This document shows positions 32,123-42,430 of a stretch of DNA of 64,000 nucleotides, one piece after another (within the stretch, counting starts at the first letter, position 1; each line of letters starts with the position of its first letter). A program made the translations under genes and the position numbers. The notes under the pieces are model-generated. The model ran no database searches. It was not told the DNA's origin and saw nothing but the letters and a program-made list of their open reading frames with translations. Source of the stretch: Bathynomus jamesi (Eukaryota > Arthropoda > Malacostraca > Isopoda > Cirolanidae); contig JAJOZX010009484.1 in the NCBI GenBank assembly GCA_023014485.1, forward strand, positions 1 through 64,000, written 5' to 3'.

Positions 32123-34733
32123 CACCCACGTTAGGGCGGATCGAAAATGAGGTTTTTAAACATTTTTTCGAAATTCAAATATGGCTAGTGCGGAAAATAT
32201 GTGGGTGCTATAGATAATGACTGTGCATAAATATTAGTCCTGCGAAATTATATCTTCAGGTGCCACAAAGCCGTCGAAGAAAGTGAAATATAATGATTTT
32301 CTTATATTCTGCATTAGTACAATAACTGAAACTTACTTGTTATTATTATATATTAAGTGTTCCAATTACCAAAATAGTTACTGAATTACGCAGCTCTTAG
32401 TTTATTTAGATCAATGTTCTTTTGATTAATGATCTAAATAATCCAGAACTCATCACGAGGAGGTGGCTGCGTGTCGAGCTCCACCCATGCCCTCCCAACC
32501 ACCCATCCTTGCGCATGTTTTTTTCTATTAACGTTTTATTTAAACTTTATATTCAGCTTTACTTTCGAATGATGGCATTTTTTTACGTGACTGAAGTGTT
32601 GATCTTATGAAGCCATCTCGCGCGTTCAATCCAAATACTTTTGATGATGCTTCAGTCACTAATTTTACCATTCTTTCTACTACTTGTGTATGACAAGGGA
32701 ATTTCTCGAATGGAGGGGTACTCTTGTTTTCTATGAATTCTTCAATCTCATTTTCTGTCAGGTGTCTTGTCACAGGTGGTTCAGTGACAATGCATTTTTG
32801 CCAATTAATTAAATCAGTATAATCAGTAGCTTCAAATTGAATAACAGGTACTGTGAAACGCCTCACAACTTTTTCCTTGTTTGTTTGCCTTGCTTTCTTT
32901 ATTCGCCTCCACGCTAATTCTCTTATGGCGCTGCGGTCATCATGAATCATTGATGCTAGAATATTTTCTGGATTTGCAAAAAATGCATTTCTTTGTATGA
33001 CAGGGTTTACAATATCCTTTACTTCGTCATTCAGTGTTCTTGTTAGTTCAATAGTTTTGAAAACATGTTTTGAGCCATTGACAAAAGACGTACTTTGCTT
33101 AATAGAAAACCACATTGGGATGTAGACCTTCATTATAAAAGAAGCAATGTTCATGAGGTTCTCAGATGGACTTACAGTTGAAACGTATAGACGAAGCAAA
33201 CGATTTGCTGTAGTCAGCCATCGTGAATGTGCCATTTTGCCTGGACTACGATGAGCAAGATCTGGAGAGCAATATCCCTTTGTTATGGCCTGATGAATAT
33301 CAATTAGATATTTTTGGTCGGTGCTAAGATCTTCACAGTCTACAGTTGGTTCCTCAGCATCAATCCTTTCAAACTCGACAATAGGAAGACTCTCACAGTT
33401 CTCTAATTCCCTGCCAATAGGACCGGTGAATCCGCGGGGGCCAGATGTTTTTCTATCCAGCTTTGCAACTAAATGGCGTAATGGCAATTCATTGGCATGG
33501 AGCTGGCACACTAAATGTTGAACTGGCTTCTTCAGCTTCAATTCTATAAGCCTTATAACGCCTCCCTTTTCTCCAGTGTTGACTGCTGCACCATCGCATC
33601 CAATGGCAACAAGGTTTTCCAGGTTCATGTCATTATTTCCAATATACTCAAACATTCCTTTACATATTTCTTCAGCTGATCCAGAATTCACAGAATAATG
33701 GCCCAAATAATCTGAACCAGGTTCTCTCACTAAAGTGATATGTTCTTCTGTTACCTTCTTCTGATATACTTTGGACTCTTTTTTTTCTTGGAAGAGTGTA
33801 GAATCTTTTCGACCATCAAAATAGATTCCTCTGATTGGGACCTGATTTTGATCTTTCATAATTTCTGATCTCTTCTTTTGTCTTTCTCTTCTGATTTTAC
33901 TCCTATCCACTACTTCAGATGTATTGTCAATAGAAACTTCTCCAATATCTTGCAATACTGCACTAACAATGAATGCTGCAGCTCGATCTGAAACTGCAGT
34001 CCTGTCACAAGCAGTAGCCACTGAAGGTAGATTTGTAGTTTTCCTTTTCTTGAATAATTGTTCTTCAGGTTGTTCGAGCTTTCTCTTCGAGCTAACTGGC
34101 TCTGGAAATGTATCGTCTGATATTTCTCCAGATTCACTTTCACTATTTGATGTCGATGATGATAATTCAACATTTGTATCCTGCAATTTCTCCTGTGAAG
34201 ATTCTTTGGTGAGCCTCACAGCTTCTTTTTGCTTTCTTAGCAACGTAGATGCTTTTTTCTTTGAGAGTGTAATATCTACTCTATCAATAAACAGTTTTCT
34301 TTCACTCCTTTGATCTAAGAGGAACGTCACTTCTTCCTTTGGAACCGTTTTTTCTTTGGGACAAGAACATTGTGTTAGTACTTTGCACTTGCACGCTGCA
34401 ATGTCAAAAAGTTTCGTGTGTGCTTCTTTTTTGAACATATCAATCTTTGCTTTTTAGAGAATAGAAACTTTTTTTAAAGGTTGACTGAGCTATTTTTATA
34501 CAAGTGTGAATAAATTCTTGTCTATTGTGCATCGTGGACTCTTCTGTAATTATTGGTTAAAATCTGCTTTTTTCAATTTTTTTCAATATTGAAGGTCATT
34601 GTGGCACCTGAAGATATTAATGTTATGATTTTAAATTTATACCAGCTTATTTCCTCACTACTCCACACATTTTCCACACTAGCCAATTTGAAAATTCGAA
34701 AAATGAGTTTTTCACTCCGCCCTAACCCACGTG
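32123..34733 (-). mobile_element. DNA transposon with about 140-bp terminal inverted repeats
   Basis: The left end (32123-32268) and the reverse complement of the right end (34599-34733) align over their length. They share GTTAGGGCGGA near the tip, GGCTAGTG and GGAAAAT in the middle, and an exact 19-mer ATATCTTCAGGTGCCACAA at 32250-32268. One long ORF (32540-34438) lies between them. The arms are clearly diverged. I found no convincing target-site duplication, so the exact ends are uncertain; the right end might extend to about 34850, where a TTATTATTATTATAG stretch occurs. Confidence 0.75.
32540..34438 (-). CDS. 632-codon transposon-borne protein, possible transposase with RNase H-like fold
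   Basis: This is the longest unbroken coding frame outside the retrotransposons. The N-terminus has a small Cys cluster (CKCKVLTQCSC, residues about 16-26). Next is a Lys/Ser/Glu-rich low-complexity region (about 60-140), then a conserved core with IGCDGAAVNTGEKGG (about 283-297), HLVCQLHANELPLRHL and KTSGPRGFTGPIG. Further on are KMAHSRWLTTANR and a C-terminal FPCHTQVVERMVKLVTEAS block. The pattern of a CDG motif, a later His-rich segment and a C-terminal CHTQ-VER block recalls hAT-like transposase organisation. From memory, near-identical cores occur in many uncharacterised arthropod proteins. Flanking inverted repeats support a transposase role, but this is inference. It is intronless and intact. 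Confidence 0.75.
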   Translation of the reverse strand: MFKKEAHTKLFDIAACKCKVLTQCSCPKEKTVPKEEVTFLLDQRSERKLFIDRVDITLSKKKASTLLRKQKEAVRLTKESSQEKLQDTNVELSSSTSNSESESGEISDDTFPEPVSSKRKLEQPEEQLFKKRKTTNLPSVATACDRTAVSDRAAAFIVSAVLQDIGEVSIDNTSEVVDRSKIRRERQKKRSEIMKDQNQVPIRGIYFDGRKDSTLFQEKKESKVYQKKVTEEHITLVREPGSDYLGHYSVNSGSAEEICKGMFEYIGNNDMNLENLVAIGCDGAAVNTGEKGGVIRLIELKLKKPVQHLVCQLHANELPLRHLVAKLDRKTSGPRGFTGPIGRELENCESLPIVEFERIDAEEPTVDCEDLSTDQKYLIDIHQAITKGYCSPDLAHRSPGKMAHSRWLTTANRLLRLYVSTVSPSENLMNIASFIMKVYIPMWFSIKQSTSFVNGSKHVFKTIELTRTLNDEVKDIVNPVIQRNAFFANPENILASMIHDDRSAIRELAWRRIKKARQTNKEKVVRRFTVPVIQFEATDYTDLINWQKCIVTEPPVTRHLTENEIEEFIENKSTPPFEKFPCHTQVVERMVKLVTEASSKVFGLNARDGFIRSTLQSRKKMPSFESKAEYKV

Positions 34734-35599
34734 CACAACCTCTGGACCTAATCAATATGTGTGTGAAGTTTCATGTTTGTAACTGCTTCCATTTTGGAGT
34801 TATGGCTGATGGATGGAACACACACACGTCTTTTTATTATTATTATAGATAAACAATAGACTAGTATAAATTTAACCGAAAGACTTTCGAAAATCAACAA
34901 TTTTTGATAAAGAAAAGGGGAAAATTGGTTTTGTAGGCCTAGGGGGTCCGAAATTTTCATAAACTGGAAAATAATTGCTATTTTCTTACTTACAGCGACA
35001 GGAATAATGATATTAGGATACCTAATAGAAATTTTGTAATATTTTAAAGTAGGAAAAATAAATAATTTTCTAAAAATGATCAACTATAAAAGCGCATCTA
35101 ATCAGATAACTTAATTAACGTATTTCCATGACAACTAAAAAATAGAATGATAAATCAATATCCTATCAAATTGTCTGTGTATATGTAAAATTATTTGTAC
35201 AAAAGCCACAGTAATAAAACTCACTCGAAATTATTTACCGTGAGTTTTGTGTGGCTCGTTTAACTTTAAACTCGTGTTTATTTAAATTGCCCGTTTTAAT
35301 TATGTAATTTTTTTTGTATTGAATCGATAGAGAAATCTTTTGTGAATCGAATGATATTAAATATTTAGTAAATATTGACTTATTTTGTGACAAAATTATG
35401 ATTAAAATTGAAAAATTAAAAAAAATGCGTGTACAGGCATGGGAAGAACTGTACCCCTAAAAGGGGGGAAGGAATTATGTTAGGGAATTTTTTTTTAGCT
35501 GGGCACTGCACAATAAAAAGACGCATCGAATGGTGAAAACCGCATTGTTCTACACCAATTGTAGCGACTTGTAGGTGTGCGCAAAAAAAACATAGGATA
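34734..35599. other. AT-rich interval without gene
   Basis: The first 117 bp (to about 34850) hold a GTGTGTGAAGTTTCATG segment that may belong to the preceding transposon or be a separate retroposon tail. The remainder is AT-rich with poly(T) runs; I see no gene. Confidence 0.4.
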
Positions 35600-35601
35600 T
35601 A

Positions 35602-35671
<70 letters not shown>

Positions 35672-37629
35672 TTAAACGTAGAAATATATAAACGAAGCCT
35701 GTGTACTTCAAAATATATACATGTATACGCCAAACGGCTGGCTACGCCTTCAAAGCCAGATTAACCCTTCTAAGCCAGGTTAAGCCAACTGGCTGATTAA
35801 GACTTCTAAGCCAGGTGCTGAGGTGGAGAGGACAGTATGCGACGAGATATGCCTGCGAAAAGTTCTCTCCTCCTCTCTACTCTCTCTTAGAGCTGCCTTC
35901 CTGGGTTAAGCTTGGGTGGGGGAGTAAAACCCCACTCCCTTCCTGCAGCTTGGGGGCTAAATACCCTCCCCTCATGGGTTCCACCTTTACAACAACTGAT
36001 CAACATTGCAATTGATTTGCACTCTCCCATTGTGCGGTCATACTAGATTTCCCGTTGATCTTGGACTGTGACGAATACCTCGGACGAGCCTACCACCGAA
36101 AAGTATGAACTTAATAATAAAGGTAAAATATTAACGTAAAATATAAAGGTAAAATATTAAGGAACTTCAAAGATAAAGGACTCGTCAAGAAATCTTGTGA
36201 AATCCGGACAAGCGAAATATATCTTTAAAGGGTCCTTTAAATTAACTACCACAACGAAGAGTGGAGGCACGTGAAATGACACGCAATATACAGGGTGTCC
36301 CATAAGTCCGGCATCATAGGAAAAATTAAAAAAAAGGCAAAACAGAAGCTTATTTACAGAACGTGCTCAACATGTCCACCATTGTTTTCAATACACAAAT
36401 TCAGACGTGATACCCAGTCAGCAAGCACACGGTGAATGATGTCAGGATTAATGGTGTTACATGCCCCAATAATACGATGCCGCAAATGTTCAACACTCCT
36501 AATTTTCTCTGCGTATACCAGCGCTTTCAAGTGGCCCCAGAGATAAAAATCTAGTGGCGTGAGATCCGGGCTTCTAGCTGGCCATTCCACAGGCCCTCGA
36601 CGTCCTATCCAATGACCAGGGAATTGTTGGTACAGGTATTCCCTTACTTGGGTGCTGTAATGTGCAGGAGCGCCGTCTTACTGGAACCATATTGGGAAAT
36701 TTCCTTCTTCGTTCAAGACACTGGGAAATGCTTCTTCCTTGAGCATACGTAGGTAGGTGCCTCCAGTGACATGTTCATCGAAAAAGAGGGGGCCTATGAT
36801 GCGATCCTTCCAAATGCCACACCATACCATCACCCGAGATGCACCTTGTTCCTTTGAAGAGGTATACCAGTGAGGGTTGTTTTGAGACCAGTAGCGGGTG
36901 TTCTGTCGATTTACCTCACCATTTCCATAAAAAACAGCCTCGTCACCGAAAAGAATGGTGGACGGGAAATTGGCATCCCGAGCATAAGGAAAATATGAAT
37001 TATGGTTTGTAGAAATAGAAAAATATGAATTTCTCCTATGATGCCGGACTTATGGGACACCCTGTATAATAAACCCCACGGTTAATACTGCAGCGTGAGT
37101 TATCGTCCGTTACAAAGGTTAACTCCAAATATTAAGTTAATAAGATAACCAACAGATCTCCAATTGATTTCTAGTTATATAACGATGTGGAGTGACCTTA
37201 ATAACAATGATAAACGAACAACACGAGTTGAAACTAAATCTCAATCAAGATAGAAACACACTTTAAAGTATAAACAAAGAAACTTCTTGAACTTAACCCC
37301 CAACCTTACAGTATATCTAACCTAAAACTAAAACAAATGAATCACAATAAATATACGCGAGACCATATACAATTAACTGAATAAATCAGTAAAGAAAACA
37401 AATCAATGTATACACTGGAGTGACTAAGATTAATAGAAGTAAACCTCCAAGACGTTCCTTAATTATAAATTCGTCCAAAGTGTAAAGTAAATTAAACCTT
37501 TGAATTAATCATTTGATTATCATAAAGTACTAATGTGTATGACATCCGCATTCGCGTCCGCACTTTGCAATGCGGATGTGTAACATTATGACGGTTTCAT
37601 ATATGCAATATGCACCTAATTCCTAAACG
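35600..37629 (+). repeat. Left arm of the large inverted repeat
   Basis: It starts in a (TA)n run (35604-35668). It contains AAGCCAG-type degenerate repeats (35741-35820), an internally deleted DD41D mariner (36291-37064), and AT-rich sequence ending in TAAACGTCTG. The reverse complement of all of this, in the same order, is found at 56805-60172 once a later insertion there is removed. No gene other than the mariner remnant is recognised. Confidence 0.9.
36291..37064 (-). pseudogene. Internally deleted mariner (DD41D, rosa-like), left arm
   Basis: The terminal inverted repeats are CAGGGTGTCCCATAAGTCCG, flanked by TA. Minus-strand coding remnants include the EWPARSPDLTPLDFYLWG block with the third catalytic Asp (36354-36590) and, in another frame, the MVWCGIWKDRIIG and EAVFYGNGE region. 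The N-terminal DNA-binding domain is deleted. A frame break lies near 36678, in the codons just after the second Asp block. Total length is 774 bp, against about 1.3 kb for complete relatives. Confidence 0.85.
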
Positions 37630-38028
37630 TCTGTATGATGACACTGACTGATGTTTTGCGTTTTGAAAGCTTCAAGAAAAGAAAATGTTGAAGGGCAGCA
37701 ATATACCACAACAACACCGTTACAACACTAATTCAAAGTCAATTTACCAAAAATTTTCTAAGGAATCAGATTATTAATATAACAGTAAGTAAATAAATGT
37801 TCAATGTAAATGAATACTTAGTCTAAATTAATGTTAAATGAAATTTTAAAGCAAAATTAAACTAAAAAATTTAACAATCAAATTCAAAACCAAATGCCCA
37901 CAAAGGTCGGCAAGTTGAAAAATCTGTTTCAAAAGCGACTTTTCGAATAGAACGAATAAATTCAATTCGAAAAGGAGTACAAAATTCAAACTTTGGAAAA
38001 CGCGAAGATTCTAACGAAATCAATCACT
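37630..38028. other. AT-rich spacer inside the inverted repeat loop
   Basis: No coding region, repeat family or RNA gene was seen. Confidence 0.4.
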
Positions 38029-38271
38029 TTAACCCTTTGAGGACCAGGGGACATTTATTCCAAAAGAAATAATAAATTGTACAATGATGCAACGTTCCTA
38101 CAAATACCTCTACATGTTAATATAGATATCGTTTAGTTGTCGGTAAAGGAACCCAAAATGGGTCATTTAAGTAGCTATAGTTACTAAAATACTAGTATAT
38201 AATTTTGAATGACAAAACTTACATTTTTAAGTTCAAAGAAACATATACCAGTCGTCAAGTCAAAGGGTTAA
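38029..38271. mobile_element. TTAA-flanked MITE, second type
   Basis: This 243-bp element starts with TTAACCCTTTGA and ends with TCAAAGGGTTAA. The terminal sequence matches the other TTAA elements, but the interior is different. Confidence 0.72.
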
Positions 38272-38454
38272 GAGCAAAAGTGAACTCCACTAAGACAAGT
38301 AGTAGTACATTAGTTAAGTTTCAACCTTTTTGCTCGCTAACCATTAACTGCGCTTATCGCAGTTTCAGACGCCCGGCCGCCTGGTTCATGTTGCCGGTTT
38401 CTATGGCGATATTAAGTGAGGCCGCAAACAATATGGTACAAAATGTGTACAATT

Positions 38455-39141
38455 CAGGGGCGGAGCTAGCTAAGGGCAGGCGGGGAGTGCCCCGGGGCCC
38501 CGGGTCGTTTCAACAAGTGATGAGAAGTTATTTGAGAGAGCAACAAAGCTAGTAAATAAATATAAAAATGATATTTCCTCTGGATTTCCAAGTCAATTAC
38601 TCTCTTTTCGAATGTGCTTGAAAAGAGACATTGAAAAAATGACGACAATCCATGAGCTATATTCATTTTTAATTAAAGACAACAGTACTTTGTGCTCAAG
38701 TTTTCCCGAAGTTGTGACTGCCATAACATTGTTCCTCACAATTCCTGTGACAGTTCTTCATTAGTTTAAGTTTTGAAAACGATCTCTTTGCACTTAAAAC
38801 TATCTTCGAAATTCAATGAATGAAAAAAGATTAAGTGGACTTTCAATTATATCAATTGAAAATAAGAAAGCTAGAAATATTAACTTGGAGGATTTAATTA
38901 ATGAATTTGCTGAAAGAAAGGCAAGAAAAGTCAAGTTCTGATGTTGTAAGTAACCTTTTATTTCACGGTATCCTTTTTAAAGCTCAATATTTTGCATAAT
39001 GTTTTGCCTTCTATGCCTCCATGCGTACAAGTAGTATCATAATTCTTAAATATATGCTAAATAAATAAGGTAAAGAAAAGCAATATAAATGTATGATAAA
39101 AATTTTGTTAGGGGGCCCGTGACACTCTTGCTCCGTTCCTG
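38455..39141 (+). mobile_element. hAT element remnant with transposase C-terminal fragment
   Basis: The ends CAGGGGCGGAGC and GCTCCGTTCCTG are imperfect inverted repeats. They are flanked by GTGTACAA and GTGTACAT, a near-perfect 8-bp duplication as expected for hAT. Inside, 38510-38942 on the plus strand encodes pieces of a hAT dimerisation domain. These include a FPEVVTAITLFLTIPVTV-like stretch and, after frame breaks, LSGLSIISIENKKARN and an EFAERKARKVKF end before a stop. It is 5'-deleted and dead. Confidence 0.72.
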
Positions 39142-39219
39142 GTGTACATATATATACATACACGAACCTGTCCAAATGATTTTGGACAGTTAGAAATAAA
39201 AAAAACCAAAAAAAAAAAC

Positions 39220-39375
39220 CTAATAATTGAAATTTAAGGGAAGTAGATTATCGTGTAGAAAAATTCGTCGTTCAGCAGCATCAGCAGCTAAAAGATTACG
39301 TGCGTCGGTAATTACATTTTTCGCAAAATTGAACAGCCGTTCATTTCGTACGCTTGCGTTTCGCGTAGACGAAAG
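39220..39375 (-). pseudogene. hAT transposase C-terminal fragment (second family)
   Basis: About 50 codons on the minus strand are unbroken: NERLFNFAKNVITDARN, then LAADAAERRIFLHDNL and a stop. This is the hAT C-terminal dimerisation signature (ERLFS-x-AG...DxRNxL...FLHxNL). No ends were seen. It differs from the preceding hAT remnant. Confidence 0.72.
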
Positions 39376-39514
39376 GTTAATTATGTTTTATGGCTAACAA
39401 AACTGAAATTCATAACAGCTGTGAGAAGAAAGTTCACTGCTCATTACCAGAAAGATGCACCACATTGGAACTCTGTTAACAATGGGATGAAAAAGTTTAA
39501 ATACTGAATCAGTA

Positions 39515-40300
39515 AATGAGATATCTCGATCCGGGAGGCCTCAAATCAGTGAGGAGACTGTGGCCATCGTGCAGGAAACATTTGAAAGGAGTCCACGGAA
39601 ACCGATGTAGCGTGCATCTGATGAATTAAGAATCTCGCAATCAACACTGAGCAAAATTCTCGGTGAAACTGCATGAACATGTGGACAAGACTAAGATGGT
39701 TCTAATGTTAGTCAAAGATGACTACTATGCGATGTTAAATTTCTATGAACAGTTTCAATCAAATAGCAAGAGTTCCCCTGGACTTCTGAACGAGTTGATA
39801 CTTTCTGATGAGGTAACATTCCACATTAATGGCAGTCAACCGCTAATATTGCCACGTTTGGGGACAAACCTCACGCAGTATGGCAACATGAAAGACTCGC
39901 CAAAAATTAATCTGGTGCGCCTTCAGAAAGTCATGTATAATCGGTCCTCTCTTTTTGCAAGAACGAACAGTCAGTGGTGAACGTTACCTTCCAATGTTGC
40001 AGCATTTCTTCATCCCTGAACAAAGACAATTAAATCTTCCAGGTATCACCTTGTTTCAGCAAGACTGTGTTCCTGCCACTATGCTTTGAATGTGCTACAG
40101 TTCTTCAATGAAGTCTTCCCACCCAAGTGAATCGGTTAGAGGTGGACCAATTGCTTTGCAATCTCGTTCATCTGACTAGACCTGTCCCTATGAACTACTT
40201 TTTATGGGGCTATGTTAAAAGTGTTGTGTACTCAAAACCACATCCGATGTATCGAAAGATGGCAGTTCTGTTGAGGCCAAGAAATTTGTAATGTGGTGTT
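39515..40300 (+). pseudogene. Decayed mariner-type transposase
   Basis: Pieces in several frames match an IS630/mariner transposase. There is a helix-turn-helix linker (RPQISEETVAIVQETFERSP), a 105-codon frame at 39663-39980 with LSDEVTFHINGS carrying the first catalytic Asp, a FQQD segment at about 40056 with the second, and an FYLWG-like LLFMG block near 40195. Many stops and shifts are present, and no ends are recognisable. Confidence 0.7.
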
Positions 40301-40405
40301 GAAAACTTAATAATTATGCTTTCATATGCAGTTTACAAGTTGTTTCTATAATATATACACCAAAAGAAAGTCTCAATTCGCACACGAACTCTGTAATCGT
40401 TATAT

Positions 40406-40432
40406 AAATAAATAAATAAATAAATAAATAAA

Positions 40433-40482
<50 letters not shown>
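40406..40482. repeat. (AAAT)n and (TA)n microsatellites
   Basis: The AAAT run covers 40406-40432. The TA run (about 40440-40482) forms the 3' tail of the adjacent minus-strand SINE. Confidence 0.85.
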
Positions 40483-40485
<3 letters not shown>

Positions 40486-40695
40486 GGGGAGGGTACTGAA
40501 CAAATATTCAAAATCGACCTCTGTTCGACCCTCTGCAGCATTCCATTTCGAGGATTTTTATGGTATCTATCTACAAAGCAAAGGATGAACTGGGAGAGCT
40601 GCGCGCTACCTGCCCGCAACATGACTAGAACCTGGAGTCAATAGATTCGTAATCAGCGTCCCTAACCACTACACATAGCAGTCACTGTAAAGTTA
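40483..40695 (-). mobile_element. tRNA-derived SINE
   Basis: On the minus strand a tRNA-like head carries an A box (TAGTGGTTAGG, about 40662-40672) and a B box-like GGTTCTAGTC (about 40624-40633) at normal spacing. A non-tRNA body of about 140 bp follows, then a C-run and a (TA)n tail. The cloverleaf is not intact, so this is a SINE or tRNA pseudogene, not a working tRNA. Confidence 0.6.
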
Positions 40696-41262
40696 CAGCG
40701 AGTTCATCAAGGTGTCACATTCTCCGTTATATCGATTCACTTTATCATGAACTCAACCATTTTCCCGTAAGACATCTTTTAGTTTCTCCTGTATTACAAT
40801 AAAATTTCTTTGATATTTTACCGTGAGTAGGCAAAGAAAGTGAGTTTTACAGCGAGTTTACCTGTTGTAGGAGATTGCTAGTGTATATCATTATCTAATT
40901 TTTTTTATTTATTCTTAGTTCTTAATACTGTACATTTCCATTTTTTAATTCAAGTATATGTAACACTGTATCCCTGAGTGTCATAAAAGGTGTAAATGTT
41001 TTGAAGGGTGTGTACGGTAAATGGGGTTTCTCTTGTGCACAGGTTTCTATACTTTCCATTCACAGTTGCACATAATTATTTTATTCTGGTTAACACGGTG
41101 AAGACGCTTTGGTTGTTTTTGGTTTAACCTCCGTAACAACTAACGTCATGGGACGGAGGGAACCTACAGCCTTATCTAGGCTACATCATTTAAATGCATA
41201 GGACGGTCCCCCATCTAACTACTACCCAGATCAATGTTGCTTAACTTCACTAACATTTGGGA
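40696..41262. other. Unassigned sequence before the 28S fragment
   Basis: I see no gene. Very weak 28S-like similarity may extend left to about 41230, but it is not reliable. Confidence 0.35.
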
Positions 41263-41390
41263 AGCGACAGTAATTTTGCTCAATACGAGAGTAACAGCAG
41301 CTTCGGACCTCTCAGGCTGTACGCGGCCGATCGGGCGTTTGTGGGTGCGAAGCTATCGTCCGCGAGATTTACACCTTGAACGCCTCTATA
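41263..41390 (+). pseudogene. Decayed 28S rRNA 3'-region fragment
   Basis: The stretch GCGACAGTAAT...CTCAATACGAGAG.AAC.GCAG.TTCGGACC, the GCGAAGCTATCGTCCG block and TGAACGCCTCTA match, in order and spacing, the conserved 28S segment that normally reads GCTCAGTACGAGAGGAACCG and later TGAACGCCTCTAAGTC. Many substitutions show that it is not a functional rRNA gene. Confidence 0.8.
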
Positions 41391-41802
41391 CCCAGATAGC
41401 TCGCCAGCAGCAGTGTATTCAGGACGTCCCCTGAAAAAGAAGGAAAGCGACATGGACAATCCAAATCGTTTGCACACTACTTTCGTACTAGCCGAGGGGT
41501 TGTAAAGATAAAAGAAGCGGTCACCCTTCGATACTTTCATGGCTTCCTCAAGCTTCAGTATTCGAAATGCCAAGGGATGGAGCGCCCAACCAACCGACAA
41601 GCATGCGAGCTAGCAAAAAGGAAGCACGAGAGCGAGCATGAGCAACTGTTCTAGTTTTAATTTTTGGTTACAGGACGAAGCGGTACTTGACTAACTGATT
41701 GCCCGACATTACCCCCATTCATCAATCTACCAAAAAAAAAAATAAAAAAAATAAGGAACTTTTTCTGCAAACTCATCTCGTCGCAACGGATACCAGCAAT
41801 AA
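41391..41802. other. Unassigned sequence
   Basis: It contains an A-rich run (41731-41756). I see no gene or rRNA similarity. Confidence 0.35.
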
Positions 41803-42340
41803 CGGCAGATTCCTGATGACGAGGCTCCCGATTCGAGGGGGATGGCGGCTTCGGTCCTTTATTCCCCCTCGGGAGCAAGGCGGCTTGTACCACCTTGCAG
41901 AGTAGAGGAGACGTTGCGAGTGGGCGTTGACCTCGGTGGGCCTGTGTGGGGGCCGAAAACCGTGGCTTCCCTTAGCGTGGCCCACGATGGGAGCACTGGC
42001 ATTGCCAGGCGCAATAGGCGACCACGTCCCTGCGGGCATGTCGATCATGGACCACCCGGCCGTGGTTTTCAGACCTGTTACCGCCTCACTGGTGCAGGCG
42101 AGGCTTTGCTCGTCCCCGATTTCCTCGTCTACGGTGCGGGGCCCGGTCCGTCGGACTCCATACCAACGTTGAAAGTGGGATGTGGGACCGGACACGGACC
42201 GTAACCAGTCGGGCGTTATCCGGCAACGCAGGGGTCCTGGGGGGAAGCTGGGGGCTGTAAGTGTTAACACCCCCGGTGGAAACCAGGACTTCCGCCTGGC
42301 TCTGACGAACACCCCGCCGTGAGGTGGGTTTTCGGAGTAG
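41803..42340 (+). mobile_element. GC-rich R2-associated 5' sequence
   Basis: A 95-bp block at 41803-41882 with a strong GC hairpin (CTCCCGA...TTCCCCCTCGGGAG) recurs at 42698-42772, directly upstream of the R2 ribozyme-like block of copy A. The rest is GC-rich, with no convincing ORF. It is probably R2 5' UTR or mixed rDNA-derived sequence. Confidence 0.5.
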
Positions 42341-42410
42341 GCGGGAGCGTAGTTATGACTCTATAAGGATGCACCACCTCCTCGCGGGTAAACGGCGGGA
42401 GTAACTATGA
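42341..42410 (+). other. 28S rRNA target remnant with R2 insertion junctions
   Basis: From 42341 to 42368 the sequence resembles the 28S target up to TATGACTCTCTTAAGG, with a few changes. It is followed at once by GCACCACCTCCTCGCGG, the start of the R2 ribozyme-like block. At 42383-42410, 28 bases match the same 28S target perfectly from GCGGGTAAACGGCGGGAG to CTATGA, overlapping the previous piece by CGCGG. The canonical R2 insertion point is just after AAGG. Confidence 0.78.
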
Positions 42411-42430
42411 ATGTTAGTTATTTCCCGTGC
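42392..42430 (+). other. Hairpin joining 28S target and element sequence
   Basis: The 28S-derived arm ACGGCGGGAGTAACTA (42392-42407) faces TAGTTATTTCCCGTGCCGT (from 42415), giving a long imperfect stem with a 7-base loop. One arm is rRNA-derived and the other belongs to the downstream sequence. Confidence 0.6.

Noticed and set aside
40600..40690. Functional tRNA gene
   Set aside because: A and B box-like motifs are present, but the acceptor and T stems do not pair.
41263..41390. Functional 28S rRNA gene
   Set aside because: Only about 130 bp align and invariant positions are changed.
42210..42310. Possible further 28S similarity (AACGCAGGGGTCCT against the conserved AACGCAGGTGTCCT)
   Set aside because: The match is short, the order relative to the R2 site would be wrong, and the surroundings do not align.
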